A stretch of 17,627 nt of DNA from Chloroflexota bacterium. Lineage in GTDB: Bacteria > Chloroflexota > Anaerolineae > J102. The position numbers were made by a program, and so were the translations under genes. Below are positions 7,275 to 14,074 of this stretch, one piece after another (positions within the stretch are counted from its first letter, which is position 1; the number at the start of each line of letters is the position of its first letter). The stretch lies in the NCBI GenBank assembly GCA_003353825.1, contig PIVW01000062.1:1-17627 (forward strand). The letters are read 5' to 3'. The notes beneath the pieces were generated by a model. The model was not told where the DNA came from. It saw only the letters and a list, made by a program, of their open reading frames with translations, and searched no databases.

Positions 7275-8030
7275 ATGGGAAAAATTATGAACAGCATAGA
7301 TATTCCAGCCACAACACCCCGTACCCTCAAAGAGAATGTAATCCAAATTCTGCGGCAGTCCATCATCAATGGTAGCCTGCCATCGGGTGCTGAAGTAAAC
7401 CAAGTGCAGATCGCTGAACGTCTTGGGGTGAGTCGCGGCCCGGTGCGCGAAGCCCTTGGTATACTCGAGCAAGAGGGCTTGGTGCAGAGCACGCCATACA
7501 AGTCAGTGATCGTAACACCGCTAACCCGGAGTTATGTGGACGAGTTGTATTCGGTACGTGTAGCGCTAGAGTCGCTGGCTCTTGAACGGGCGATCGATCG
7601 TCTGCAGCCTGAGGACCTTGAAGAGCTAAATGCAATCGTGGAGACGATGCGAATCGCGGTCCACGAGCAGGATTCAGAACGGCTGGCAATAACCGATCTT
7701 GCGTTTCATGAGTATATCGTACGATTAGCCGATCACGAACTGGTGCTCAAGTTGTGGAAACAGATCGAAGTGGGTGTGCAACGCTGTGTACACACGCGGC
7801 ACGAGATATACACATTTTTGGACGAGGTTGTGGGCACCCACCCAACGTTGGTGACCGCAATGGCCAACCAGGACAAAGCTACAGCAAAACAGATTCTTTA
7901 CGAGCACATCTACGAATCGGCCTCTCACATTGTCGGGTATTGGCCGACGCCGCAGTCCGAGGGAGAGGCCGAGAACACTGATGTGGATGAGGATAATAGC
8001 AACTCAACTTTGACCAAAATGGATGCTTAA
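7275..8030 (+). CDS. GntR-family (FadR/FCD subfamily) transcriptional regulator
   Basis: A 251-residue DNA-binding regulator. Residues about 18-85 form the winged helix typical of GntR proteins, with recognition-helix region AERLGVSRGPVREALGIL followed by the wing QEGLVQSTPYKSVIVTP. From about 90 onward is an all-helical FCD ligand-binding domain; DLAFHEYI and the later HPTLVTAM and HIYESASHIVG histidines are consistent with its metal-binding pocket. The acidic tail (about the last 20 residues) is low-complexity. In-frame ATGs lie at 7275 and 7287; the latter has a GGGA 6 nt upstream and is equally plausible. It is divergent from the aminotransferase/GGT-like operon, which it probably controls. 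FCD regulators usually sense small carboxylates or amino acids. Confidence 0.92.
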   Translation: MGKIMNSIDIPATTPRTLKENVIQILRQSIINGSLPSGAEVNQVQIAERLGVSRGPVREALGILEQEGLVQSTPYKSVIVTPLTRSYVDELYSVRVALESLALERAIDRLQPEDLEELNAIVETMRIAVHEQDSERLAITDLAFHEYIVRLADHELVLKLWKQIEVGVQRCVHTRHEIYTFLDEVVGTHPTLVTAMANQDKATAKQILYEHIYESASHIVGYWPTPQSEGEAENTDVDEDNSNSTLTKMDA

Positions 8031-8124
8031 TTTGTAGCGGTCAAAGGTTAGTCGAATAGGAAGCCTCCCGTCACGTACGTCGGGCAACTTAGCTGATTGC
8101 GCGAATCGGCACAACCTTATGGAT

Positions 8125-8146
8125 AAATGCCTCACAATGGGCATTT
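8125..8146 (+). terminator. Hairpin downstream of gntR, possible terminator
   Basis: Perfect 7-bp arms AAATGCC and GGCATTT enclose an 8-nt loop about 95 nt after the regulator stop. No T-run follows, so intrinsic termination is uncertain. Confidence 0.3.
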
Positions 8147-8400
8147 CCCGCATACTAAGCAACTCTTGACCATTACAGTTTTCGACCGTTTTCGGCGTCT
8201 GACATGTTTCATACGGCCTCGGTATGGCCTCTACTGCCGTCTATTGGCAATATGCCTCCGATCGCTGACAATACCCATGACCAGTAATACAATTGTATAA
8301 GCGTTGTGATCTGTCACCTTCTAAGACCTTTTTTCGGTGGAGTCATTTTTCCCAACTTAGGCATTGCTCATCCCATAGGCCGCTGAAACTTGAATATATT

Positions 8401-8617
8401 TTGGCCAAAGTCGAGTTTGTAGGACCTGCCATAAATTTGTACTCGACCGACAGCCGGTTTCACGAGATCGAGCATACTCTTGATCAACACGCTTTTACTG
8501 GCACCATTCAGGCCGACAATAACCATAAGGGAACCGTCGGGTGGGCGCGTGCATATCTACATCCCGGAGAACCGGTTCCTCGCGATAGGCTACGGTAAGT
8601 TCTTCAACTCTGATAGG
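8401..8617 (-). pseudogene. Decayed ABC-transporter ATPase remnant (Mn/Zn importer-like)
   Basis: Read on the minus strand from 8617, the translation begins PIRVEELTVAYREEPVLRD, the classic opening of an ABC ATPase of the manganese/zinc importer type. After a +1 frame change at the CCC run near 8543-8545 it continues PDGSLMVIVGLNGASKS and then VLIKSMLDLVKPAVGRVQIY. The second segment covers a damaged Walker A: GLNGASKSV in place of GPNGAGKST. A stop codon lies directly upstream of the first segment. Downstream toward 8300 the homology fades into stops. No Q-loop, signature or Walker B is found. This is therefore the N-terminal third of a dead gene, with substitutions that fit C-to-T/G-to-A drift. 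It is easily missed because the frame is broken. Confidence 0.75.
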
Positions 8618-8727
8618 TTAAGCGACTACTTTACATATGTGTTATATGACTCCTCTTTATTGCAGAGTCGGCGCTACAATGGTGTCGATATTATGCGGAT
8701 CATGCCATCATATGCACACGCTGCGTG

Positions 8728-8762
8728 TTGGAATTACCTATGGTATTGGAGAATAATTCTCC
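8728..8762 (+). promoter_or_regulatory. Promoter with palindrome for the small membrane protein gene
   Basis: TTGGAA (8728-8733), an 18-nt spacer and AATAAT (8752-8757) form a moderate promoter. The -10 lies within the perfect interrupted palindrome GGAGAAT-A-ATTCTCC (8748-8762). An alternative pairing TTGGAG/CTCCAA overlaps it. The start codon is about 30 nt downstream. Confidence 0.4.
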
Positions 8763-8791
8763 TCCAACCGTAGTCAGGAGCGAGCGCAATT

Positions 8792-9235
8792 ATGCAGTTA
8801 TCACGACGCAGTTGGCAGGGCCTGGCACTGGTCTTTCTGGTATTTGCCTTTCTTTGCAGCGCCTGTGGCGTTCTGTTCACAATCGCCCCCCCAGAACCCA
8901 CGGCCGAAGCGCTGGATCCTTTTGCTACCGGTTGGCAAATTAGCAGAGGTTGCTTTTTTGGCCCTGCCATTGTCATACTCTTGCTGGCCTATGTGGCATT
9001 CCGGGTGAGCCGCAGGCGAGACAAGACATTGCAAAACCACGAGATGATAGCCATTCTTGGCATTGTGGTGGGACTGATACTGGTTCTGTTTGGCTTGGCG
9101 ATTGTGATCACACCAGCGGTCGACGACACGCTTGATACAGTGCTTGGCATGGTCGCACTCTGCATTCTACCGGGCCTGGGTATTATGGCATCGGCGGGTA
9201 TTTTCTGGTTTCTGTCCCGGAGTCGAAAAGGATGA
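8792..9235 (+). CDS. Small membrane protein with four predicted helices, unknown function
   Basis: A 147-residue hydrophobic protein I do not recognise. Four likely transmembrane segments lie at about residues 9-32, 52-70, 84-108 and 117-138. A short Pro/Glu-rich outer loop (APPEPTAEALDPF) follows the first, and a basic cytoplasmic loop (RVSRRRDKTLQNHE) lies between the second and third. The first segment ends in CSACG, which does not satisfy a lipobox. The protein ends SRSRKG. An AGGAG about 12 nt upstream supports the ATG. Flanking sequence on both sides is non-coding, so it is probably monocistronic. Confidence 0.65.
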   Translation: MQLSRRSWQGLALVFLVFAFLCSACGVLFTIAPPEPTAEALDPFATGWQISRGCFFGPAIVILLLAYVAFRVSRRRDKTLQNHEMIAILGIVVGLILVLFGLAIVITPAVDDTLDTVLGMVALCILPGLGIMASAGIFWFLSRSRKG

Positions 9236-9554
9236 ATGCCCGGGTCTCGACAGATGCAGTATTCAGATTGTAGATAACCTGAGTTCGACTTTCCGGTACG
9301 GCGTTTCGTGTAGCTTGCCTTGTCTCGGAAATGCTGTACGAATTCAAGCGCATTCTGGTCTATGGGCACCTGGCTGGTGGTTGCAGACTCTATATACGAT
9401 ACTAGGAACCCTGAACTCCGAACTGACATCAGATAGCACTTCATCCGAACAATATGTCGAACACTAGCCAAGCCCCTGACCTCGTGCTATACTCTCGCGA
9501 CGCACTGCGTCATAATCCTACCAACCGATGTTCACTCACATTTTGGAGGTTTCC
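9236..9554. other. Non-coding stretch before the SCP2-ADH-AOR operon
   Basis: This 319-nt gap carries no gene I can support; open frames through it on either strand lack motifs and ribosome binding sites. Apart from the promoter near 9485-9493 I see nothing identifiable. Confidence 0.5.
9485..9493 (+). promoter_or_regulatory. Extended -10 promoter of the SCP2-ADH-AOR-patatin operon
   Basis: TGC followed directly by TATACT gives an extended -10 element (TG at 9485-9486, hexamer 9488-9493). No good -35 is needed for this class and none is obvious. Transcription from about 9500 would place the strong GGAGGT of the first gene roughly 45 nt downstream. Confidence 0.45.
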
Positions 9555-9971
9555 ATGGCTTATCTCTTCCCTAGTGATGATTGGGTCGCCGCATTCAAAG
9601 AATCTGTCAATACTAGCGAATCGTACCAGAAATCCGCCGCCAAGTGGGAGGGCGACTTCTATTTTGTCGTTTCGGCCGGTGGAGCCCTGGAAGACCCGGT
9701 TACATTCTACTTAGACCTTTGGCATGGCGAGTGTCGAGACGCTTATGTTGTAAAAGGTGATGATGATAAAAAGCCTGAGTTCATCATCGAAGGGACGATG
9801 AATGTTTTTCGTCAGATTTTTGACGGCAAACTTGATCCGATCAAAGCTCTCGTTGGGCGAAAGCTCAAACTGAAAGGGAACTTAGGTAAAGTCATGCGCT
9901 CAATCAAGGCCACGCTTGATCTGGTGGCTGCCGCCGGCAGTGTCGATACCGTGTATCCTGACGGAGCTTGA
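9555..9971 (+). CDS. SCP2 sterol-binding-domain protein (lipid/acyl carrier)
   Basis: A 138-residue single-domain protein of the SCP2 fold, which encloses a hydrophobic cavity that carries lipids or acyl-CoA-type ligands. Recognisable elements are the central sheet (GDFYFVVSAGGALEDPVTFYLDL), PEFIIEGTMNVFRQIFDGKLDPIKALVGRKLKLKGNLGKVMRSI, where the G+K-rich LKLKG turn is typical, and the C-terminal helix ending in VDTVYP. The ATG at 9555 is chosen because GGAGGT is 5 nt upstream; an earlier in-frame ATG at 9528 has no such site. It heads a compact operon, with only 3 nt to the Fe-ADH. It probably delivers or sequesters the hydrophobic alcohol or aldehyde handled by the next two enzymes. Confidence 0.82.
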   Translation: MAYLFPSDDWVAAFKESVNTSESYQKSAAKWEGDFYFVVSAGGALEDPVTFYLDLWHGECRDAYVVKGDDDKKPEFIIEGTMNVFRQIFDGKLDPIKALVGRKLKLKGNLGKVMRSIKATLDLVAAAGSVDTVYPDGA

Positions 9972-9974
9972 CCG

Positions 9975-11150
9975 ATGTGGTTTTTTCATTCACCTGAGAT
10001 CATCTTCGGAGAAGACTCGCTCAGCTATCTGGAAGAGCTTACGGGCGATCGAGCTTTCATTATCACCGATCCGATTCTGCACGATCTGGGATTTAGCGAG
10101 CGCGTAGCCGCTTATTTGCGCAAAGCTGGGATGGAGATCGGCTGCTTCTCTGAAGTTGAGCCCGATCCTTCCGATACGACCATTTATCGTGCACTGGAGG
10201 ATGTCAAAGTATTTGATCCGCAGTGGATCATCGGCCTGGGAGGCGGCTCTTCTATGGATACGGCCAAAGGGGTTTGGGCGCTCTACGAGAATCCAGATCT
10301 TCCCTTGGATGGAATCACACCGATTACAGCTATGGTAACAGGGCAGCGTGCACGCTTGATCGCCATTCCTACAACAGCGGGCACCGGCGCCGAAGTCACC
10401 GGCGCTGTTGTCGTAACGATGAAGGAGGAGGGGTTCAAACTGGCCGTGGCATCACCCAAAGTTGTGCCGACGATTGCAATTGTGGATCCAAGCATGACCC
10501 TGGACCTACCCCCTCGTCTTACAGTTGAGACCGGTCTGGACGCGCTCACGCAGGCGGTCGAAGGCTATATCACCAGCTTCAACAACGTCTATACCGACGG
10601 TTTATGTCTGAAAGCCATTCAATTGGTGTTCGAGTATCTACCGAGGGTCTATGTAAATCCGCACGATCTCGAAGCTCGCGAACATATGGCCAATGCTGCT
10701 ACCATTGCCGGCCTGGGCTTTGCCAATTCGCAGTTTGCCTCGCTGGCCCATGCTATGGGCCATGCATTCGGCAATGCCTTCAAGCAACCTCATGGGCGCA
10801 GCGTCGCTCTTTTCTTACCTTACACAATGGAGTACATGGCCAAGGAATATGAACTCTGTCGCTACCGGGATATTGCCCATGCCCTGCATCTACCGGCGGG
10901 GCATGGCAGCGAACAGGAAGCGGCGGTCGCGCTGATCGCTGCCATTCGCAACCTCGAACGGCAGGTTGACCAGCCCCTCACCATCGCCGAACTGGGCATT
11001 GATCGCATGACCTTCGATACCGAACTCGAGCAGATGTGCGACTATGCCATAGGAGACGGCACCTATGTGACAGGCGTACGCGTACCCGAATATGACGAAC
11101 TCACGCAACTGTACGAGTATGCCTACGACGGCCGCCCAGTTGATTTCTGA
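9975..11150 (+). CDS. Iron-type (group III) alcohol dehydrogenase
   Basis: A 391-residue NAD(P)-dependent iron-containing alcohol dehydrogenase, probably interconverting an alcohol and an aldehyde in the cytoplasm. Motifs: GGGSSMDTAKG at residues 89-99 for nucleotide binding, IPTTAGTGAEVT near 131-142, GLDALTQAVEGY with metal ligand D189, and HAMGHAFGNAFKQPHG with H259, H263 and H273. Compared with E. coli FucO (D196, H200, H263, H277) the second metal ligand is Gln193 instead of His, while the other three are kept. Glycerol-dehydrogenase relatives use only three protein ligands, so activity is still possible, perhaps with another metal. It lies between the SCP2 gene (3 nt) and the aldehyde oxidoreductase gene (5 nt), a pairing that suggests a shared aldehyde intermediate. 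Confidence 0.93.
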   Translation: MWFFHSPEIIFGEDSLSYLEELTGDRAFIITDPILHDLGFSERVAAYLRKAGMEIGCFSEVEPDPSDTTIYRALEDVKVFDPQWIIGLGGGSSMDTAKGVWALYENPDLPLDGITPITAMVTGQRARLIAIPTTAGTGAEVTGAVVVTMKEEGFKLAVASPKVVPTIAIVDPSMTLDLPPRLTVETGLDALTQAVEGYITSFNNVYTDGLCLKAIQLVFEYLPRVYVNPHDLEAREHMANAATIAGLGFANSQFASLAHAMGHAFGNAFKQPHGRSVALFLPYTMEYMAKEYELCRYRDIAHALHLPAGHGSEQEAAVALIAAIRNLERQVDQPLTIAELGIDRMTFDTELEQMCDYAIGDGTYVTGVRVPEYDELTQLYEYAYDGRPVDF

Positions 11151-11155
11151 GAACG

Positions 11156-13072
11156 ATGTCTATTCCTCAACACTATACACCTGCACCACCCACCGAGTTG
11201 CCCGGTTATATGGGCAAGCTCCTGCGTGTCGATTTGAGCAGCGGCAGGATATGGGAAGAACCTCTCAATGAAGACTACGCCCATAACTTCGTGGGAGGTA
11301 GTGGTCTAGGCGCGCGCTATCTCGCCGACATGGCAGATGCCGAAACAGATCCACTTGGGCCTGACAATCCCCTGATCTTCATGACCGGGCCCATGGTAGG
11401 GACCACCACCCCTGCGGCGGGCCGATTTTCGGTGGTTGCGCGTTCCCCGGCAACGGGACTAACCGGGGAGGCCAACTCAGGAGGCTATTGGGGCCCGGAG
11501 CTAAAACGCACGGGCTACGATGGCATCATCTTGAGCGGACAGGCAGCCGGCCCAGTCTGGCTGGAGATAAAGGAAGGTGTGGTTCCCACGCTTCACGATG
11601 CCGGTGATCTCTGGGGTCTGGACATGTATGAGACCCAGCACGCGATCAAGACCTTGATGGATGTTAAGCGTGTGCGCATTGCTTGCATTGGCCAGGGTGG
11701 CGAAAATCAGGTGCTCTTCGCCGGGGTGATGAACGATCATGGGCGGGCTGCGGCACGCACTGGACTGGGCGCTGTGATGGGCAGTAAACGACTCAAAGCT
11801 ATTGCCGTAAGCGGGCACGCCAAAGTGTCTATTGCCAATCCAGAAGCTAGCAAAACCATCAGTCGCGAAGTTACCGCGCATGTCATCGAGGATATCCAGA
11901 TGCAGATGTTCCGCATCGGCGGCACGCTCATTGGCATGGATATGGGACCCATTAGCGGAGATGTATCGGTACGCTACTACAGCAGTAATGAACTTGGCGG
12001 TATCGAGGATCACATCAATTCCGGAAATCTCAGCGACCATTATCTCAAGCGCCATGTTCCCTGCTTCCGCTGCCCCATCGCTTGTGGACGAGAGATCGAG
12101 CTGGCAGGACGGGTCGAGGGGCACGTCGATGGGCCGGAATTTGAAACAACGGTGGCGTTTGGTCCCATGATCGATTCCGACAGTCTCGAGGATGCCGCCT
12201 ATGCAGGGCATCTTTGTAATCGCTACGGCCTCGACGCCATTTCCTGTGGTTCGACGATAGCCTTTGCCTATTCCTTATTCGAAGCCGGGATCATCGATCT
12301 AAAAACAACAGGGGGATTGGAACTGCGCTGGGGAGATGCAAAACCGGCCTTTGCACTGATCGAGCAGATAGCCTATCGTAGAGGATTCGGCGATCTCTTG
12401 GCTCAAGGCGCGGCGCGGGTTGGAGAGGCACTGGGCGTGCCTGATCTGGCCGTGCATGTCAACAAACTGGAATTGCCCTTCCATGAAGTGCGAGCCAGCG
12501 CCGGACAGGGCCTGGTTTACGCTGTGGCGCCACGCGGGGCCGACCACATGTCGGGTGATATGTACCACTGGGGGTTAGGCCACGAATGCTCCGAAATTGG
12601 CATTATCTGTGGCGATCCTTTTGAAGAAACCCGATACGAAGTCCAGGTCGTTGCCAACATCATGGCCTTTCGCGCCTTTACGAACAGCGCCATCCTCTGC
12701 CATTTCGAAACGATCCCAATCCCTGATCTGCTGGCGTTATGGGCGAGCATCACAGGCTGGCAGTGGTCACCTCGCGACTTGACACGAACTGGCGAACGTA
12801 TTCTCCACCTGAAACGGGTACTCAACTTTCGCTTCGGCCTGACCCGATCCGATGATACGTTGCCAAAACCATTGTTAAAAGCCTTCGAAGACGGACCCAC
12901 GCCAGGCTACGCTCCAGATATCGAAAAACTATTGACCTACTACTACGACGTACAAGATTGGGATCCAGCCAATGGGAAGCCGAATCCCGAGCGATTGAAT
13001 GCGCTCGGCCTTGATGTCTTCGTCGACGAATTGTGGGGAGAACGACTCCTTGCAGATCATGTCAGCAGATGA
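11156..13072 (+). CDS. Tungsten-containing aldehyde:ferredoxin oxidoreductase
   Basis: A 638-residue member of the AOR family, which uses a tungsten bis-pterin and a [4Fe-4S] cluster to interconvert aldehydes and carboxylic acids with ferredoxin. The N-terminal AOR domain begins GYMGKLLRVDLSSG at about residue 17 and includes FVGGSGLGARYLAD, GPMVGTTTPAAGRFSVVARSP and GYWGPELKRTGYDGI. The cluster cysteines are C303, C306 and C310 (PCFRCPIAC) and C515 (AILCHFE), a spacing close to Pyrococcus AOR (288, 291, 295, 494). The pterin segment VRASAGQGLVYAVAPRGADH is a variant of the usual DxRGxxGxGL...RGACH. The first 16 residues are extra. No cofactor-synthesis or MoaD-like gene lies in the window. 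The gene overlaps the patatin gene by 14 nt. Confidence 0.95.
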   Translation: MSIPQHYTPAPPTELPGYMGKLLRVDLSSGRIWEEPLNEDYAHNFVGGSGLGARYLADMADAETDPLGPDNPLIFMTGPMVGTTTPAAGRFSVVARSPATGLTGEANSGGYWGPELKRTGYDGIILSGQAAGPVWLEIKEGVVPTLHDAGDLWGLDMYETQHAIKTLMDVKRVRIACIGQGGENQVLFAGVMNDHGRAAARTGLGAVMGSKRLKAIAVSGHAKVSIANPEASKTISREVTAHVIEDIQMQMFRIGGTLIGMDMGPISGDVSVRYYSSNELGGIEDHINSGNLSDHYLKRHVPCFRCPIACGREIELAGRVEGHVDGPEFETTVAFGPMIDSDSLEDAAYAGHLCNRYGLDAISCGSTIAFAYSLFEAGIIDLKTTGGLELRWGDAKPAFALIEQIAYRRGFGDLLAQGAARVGEALGVPDLAVHVNKLELPFHEVRASAGQGLVYAVAPRGADHMSGDMYHWGLGHECSEIGIICGDPFEETRYEVQVVANIMAFRAFTNSAILCHFETIPIPDLLALWASITGWQWSPRDLTRTGERILHLKRVLNFRFGLTRSDDTLPKPLLKAFEDGPTPGYAPDIEKLLTYYYDVQDWDPANGKPNPERLNALGLDVFVDELWGERLLADHVSR

Positions 13073-13853
13073 CGCTGTTGAGCAGGTGGCGTTCAAACAA
13101 CGCAAACGACTAGGTTTGGCCTTGGGGGGGGGTGGTTCTCGTGGCCTGGCCCACATCGGCGTGCTGCAGGTGTTGGAGGAGGCGGGAATTAAGGTACATG
13201 CTGTGGCGGGTACCAGTGTAGGCTCGCTTGTGGGCGTTGCTGTAGCGGCCAAGCGCTCGGTGATGGAGATTACAGCCGTCTCACACCGCATCAATTGGCA
13301 AAATATCGCCCGTCTTGCCTGGCCCAACCGGGGGTTCATCTCATTCGTACCCCTGGAACGATTTGTGGTGAACTGGCTCGGTGATATCACCTTTGCTGAG
13401 CTAAAAATACCCTTTGTGTGCAATGCAACAAATGCCCTCACCGGAGAAGAACGGATATTCACTGAAGGCAGGATCGCCCCTTGTGTTAGAGCCAGTTCGA
13501 CCGTCCCGCCGCTGGTACAGCCATGCGAAATCGACGGCCACTTATATGTAGATGGTGGGATCGTCAACAATCTGCCAATCAAATCTGTACGGTCGCTGGG
13601 CGTGGATGTGGTGTTAGCAGTCAATCTTTTCGGGTTACCCAGTTACCTTCCGGCCGGTCGGGAAGGGTATTTCTTAACAGTACTTGGGCATGCTCTGTGT
13701 AAGGCGGGTGACGACCCAGACAGCGCCGATGTGCTAGTGCGGCCCGATCTCACCGGTTACAGTATGTTGCGCTTCCACGGCAAGCAATCGATACAGATAG
13801 GGCGCGCGGCTATGGAGGTAAAATTGTCCGAGCTAAGAGCAACACTTGCCTGA
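13059..13853 (+). CDS. Patatin-like phospholipase (RssA/NTE type)
   Basis: A 264-residue serine acyl hydrolase of the bacterial patatin family, which uses a Ser-Asp dyad to release fatty acids from phospholipids or acyl esters. The oxyanion loop GGGGSRGLAHIGV lies at about 23-35, the nucleophile elbow AGTSVGS gives S53, and VDGGIVNNLP gives D165. There is no signal peptide or cap domain, so it probably acts on the cytoplasmic membrane face. The start is ambiguous: ATG at 13059 lies inside the end of the AOR gene, while TTG at 13050 sits about 8 nt after a GGGGAG; an ATG at 12999 would overlap AOR more deeply. Overlap with AOR implies coupled translation, making it the last gene of this operon. 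Confidence 0.9.
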   Translation: MSADDAVEQVAFKQRKRLGLALGGGGSRGLAHIGVLQVLEEAGIKVHAVAGTSVGSLVGVAVAAKRSVMEITAVSHRINWQNIARLAWPNRGFISFVPLERFVVNWLGDITFAELKIPFVCNATNALTGEERIFTEGRIAPCVRASSTVPPLVQPCEIDGHLYVDGGIVNNLPIKSVRSLGVDVVLAVNLFGLPSYLPAGREGYFLTVLGHALCKAGDDPDSADVLVRPDLTGYSMLRFHGKQSIQIGRAAMEVKLSELRATLA

Positions 13854-13858
13854 CCTCC

Positions 13859-13888
13859 TTGACGCCTCAACCATGTACCACCTATAAT
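13859..13888 (+). promoter_or_regulatory. Strong sigma70-type promoter of the SDR-acyltransferase operon
   Basis: TTGACG (13859-13864), an 18-nt spacer and a perfect TATAAT (13883-13888) begin five bases after the patatin stop. Expected transcription start is near 13895, leaving an untranslated leader of about 180 nt that includes the repeat at 13942-13991. Confidence 0.65.
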
Positions 13889-13941
13889 CGATGCACCGAC
13901 ATACTTCACTTTGGCAAGCGGAATCATCCCCTTTGTAAACG

Positions 13942-13991
13942 TGCGTGTTGCGTCCCTTCGGCTTCGCTCAGGACAAGGCTGCGTGTTGCGT
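13942..13991. repeat. 26-bp interspersed repeat flanked by 12-bp direct repeats
   Basis: TGCGTGTTGCGT occurs at 13942-13953 and identically at 13980-13991. Between them are 26 bp starting CCCTTCGGCTTCGCTCAGG and ending ACAAGGC. The inner unit carries CCTT at one end and AAGG near the other. I recall this core as a frequent intergenic repeat in Chloroflexota and other genomes, but no second copy is present here. The flanking duplication looks like an insertion footprint. It lies in the leader of the SDR gene. Confidence 0.6.
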
Positions 13992-14074
13992 AACTTACAC
14001 TGGATTGAGAATTGTTTGCCGATGAGGCCGAACGCAATACGCACGACTTCACATTGTAAGGAAATGCCCCTATC

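Larger units (their letters stand above)
8031..8791. other. Gene-poor decayed region
   Basis: No intact gene is seen in this stretch of about 760 nt. It contains a hairpin (8125-8146), a perfect 12-bp palindrome ATACAATTGTAT (8287-8298), a minus-strand ABC-ATPase remnant (8401-8617), and a promoter-like region (8728-8762). The plus-strand open frames at 8293-8598 and 8480-8773 are antisense to the remnant and have no family motif. Confidence 0.6.

Noticed and set aside
7083..7689. Minus-strand open frames overlapping the start of the GntR gene
   Set aside because: They are antisense to the HTH-coding region and have no recognisable motif.
8031..8160. Minus-strand segment reading KLPDVRDGRLPIRL, resembling a gyrase A motif
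   Set aside because: Similarity is limited to about six residues, with no continuing gyrase sequence on either side.
8989..9471. Minus-strand open frame of 160 codons crossing the membrane-protein gene and the gap after it
   Set aside because: Its C-terminal part is antisense to the membrane protein; the remainder matches no transposase or other family I recognise.
11501..12211. Long minus-strand open frame (236 codons) inside the AOR gene
   Set aside because: It is antisense to a fully motif-supported AOR coding region and has no ribosome binding site or family motif.
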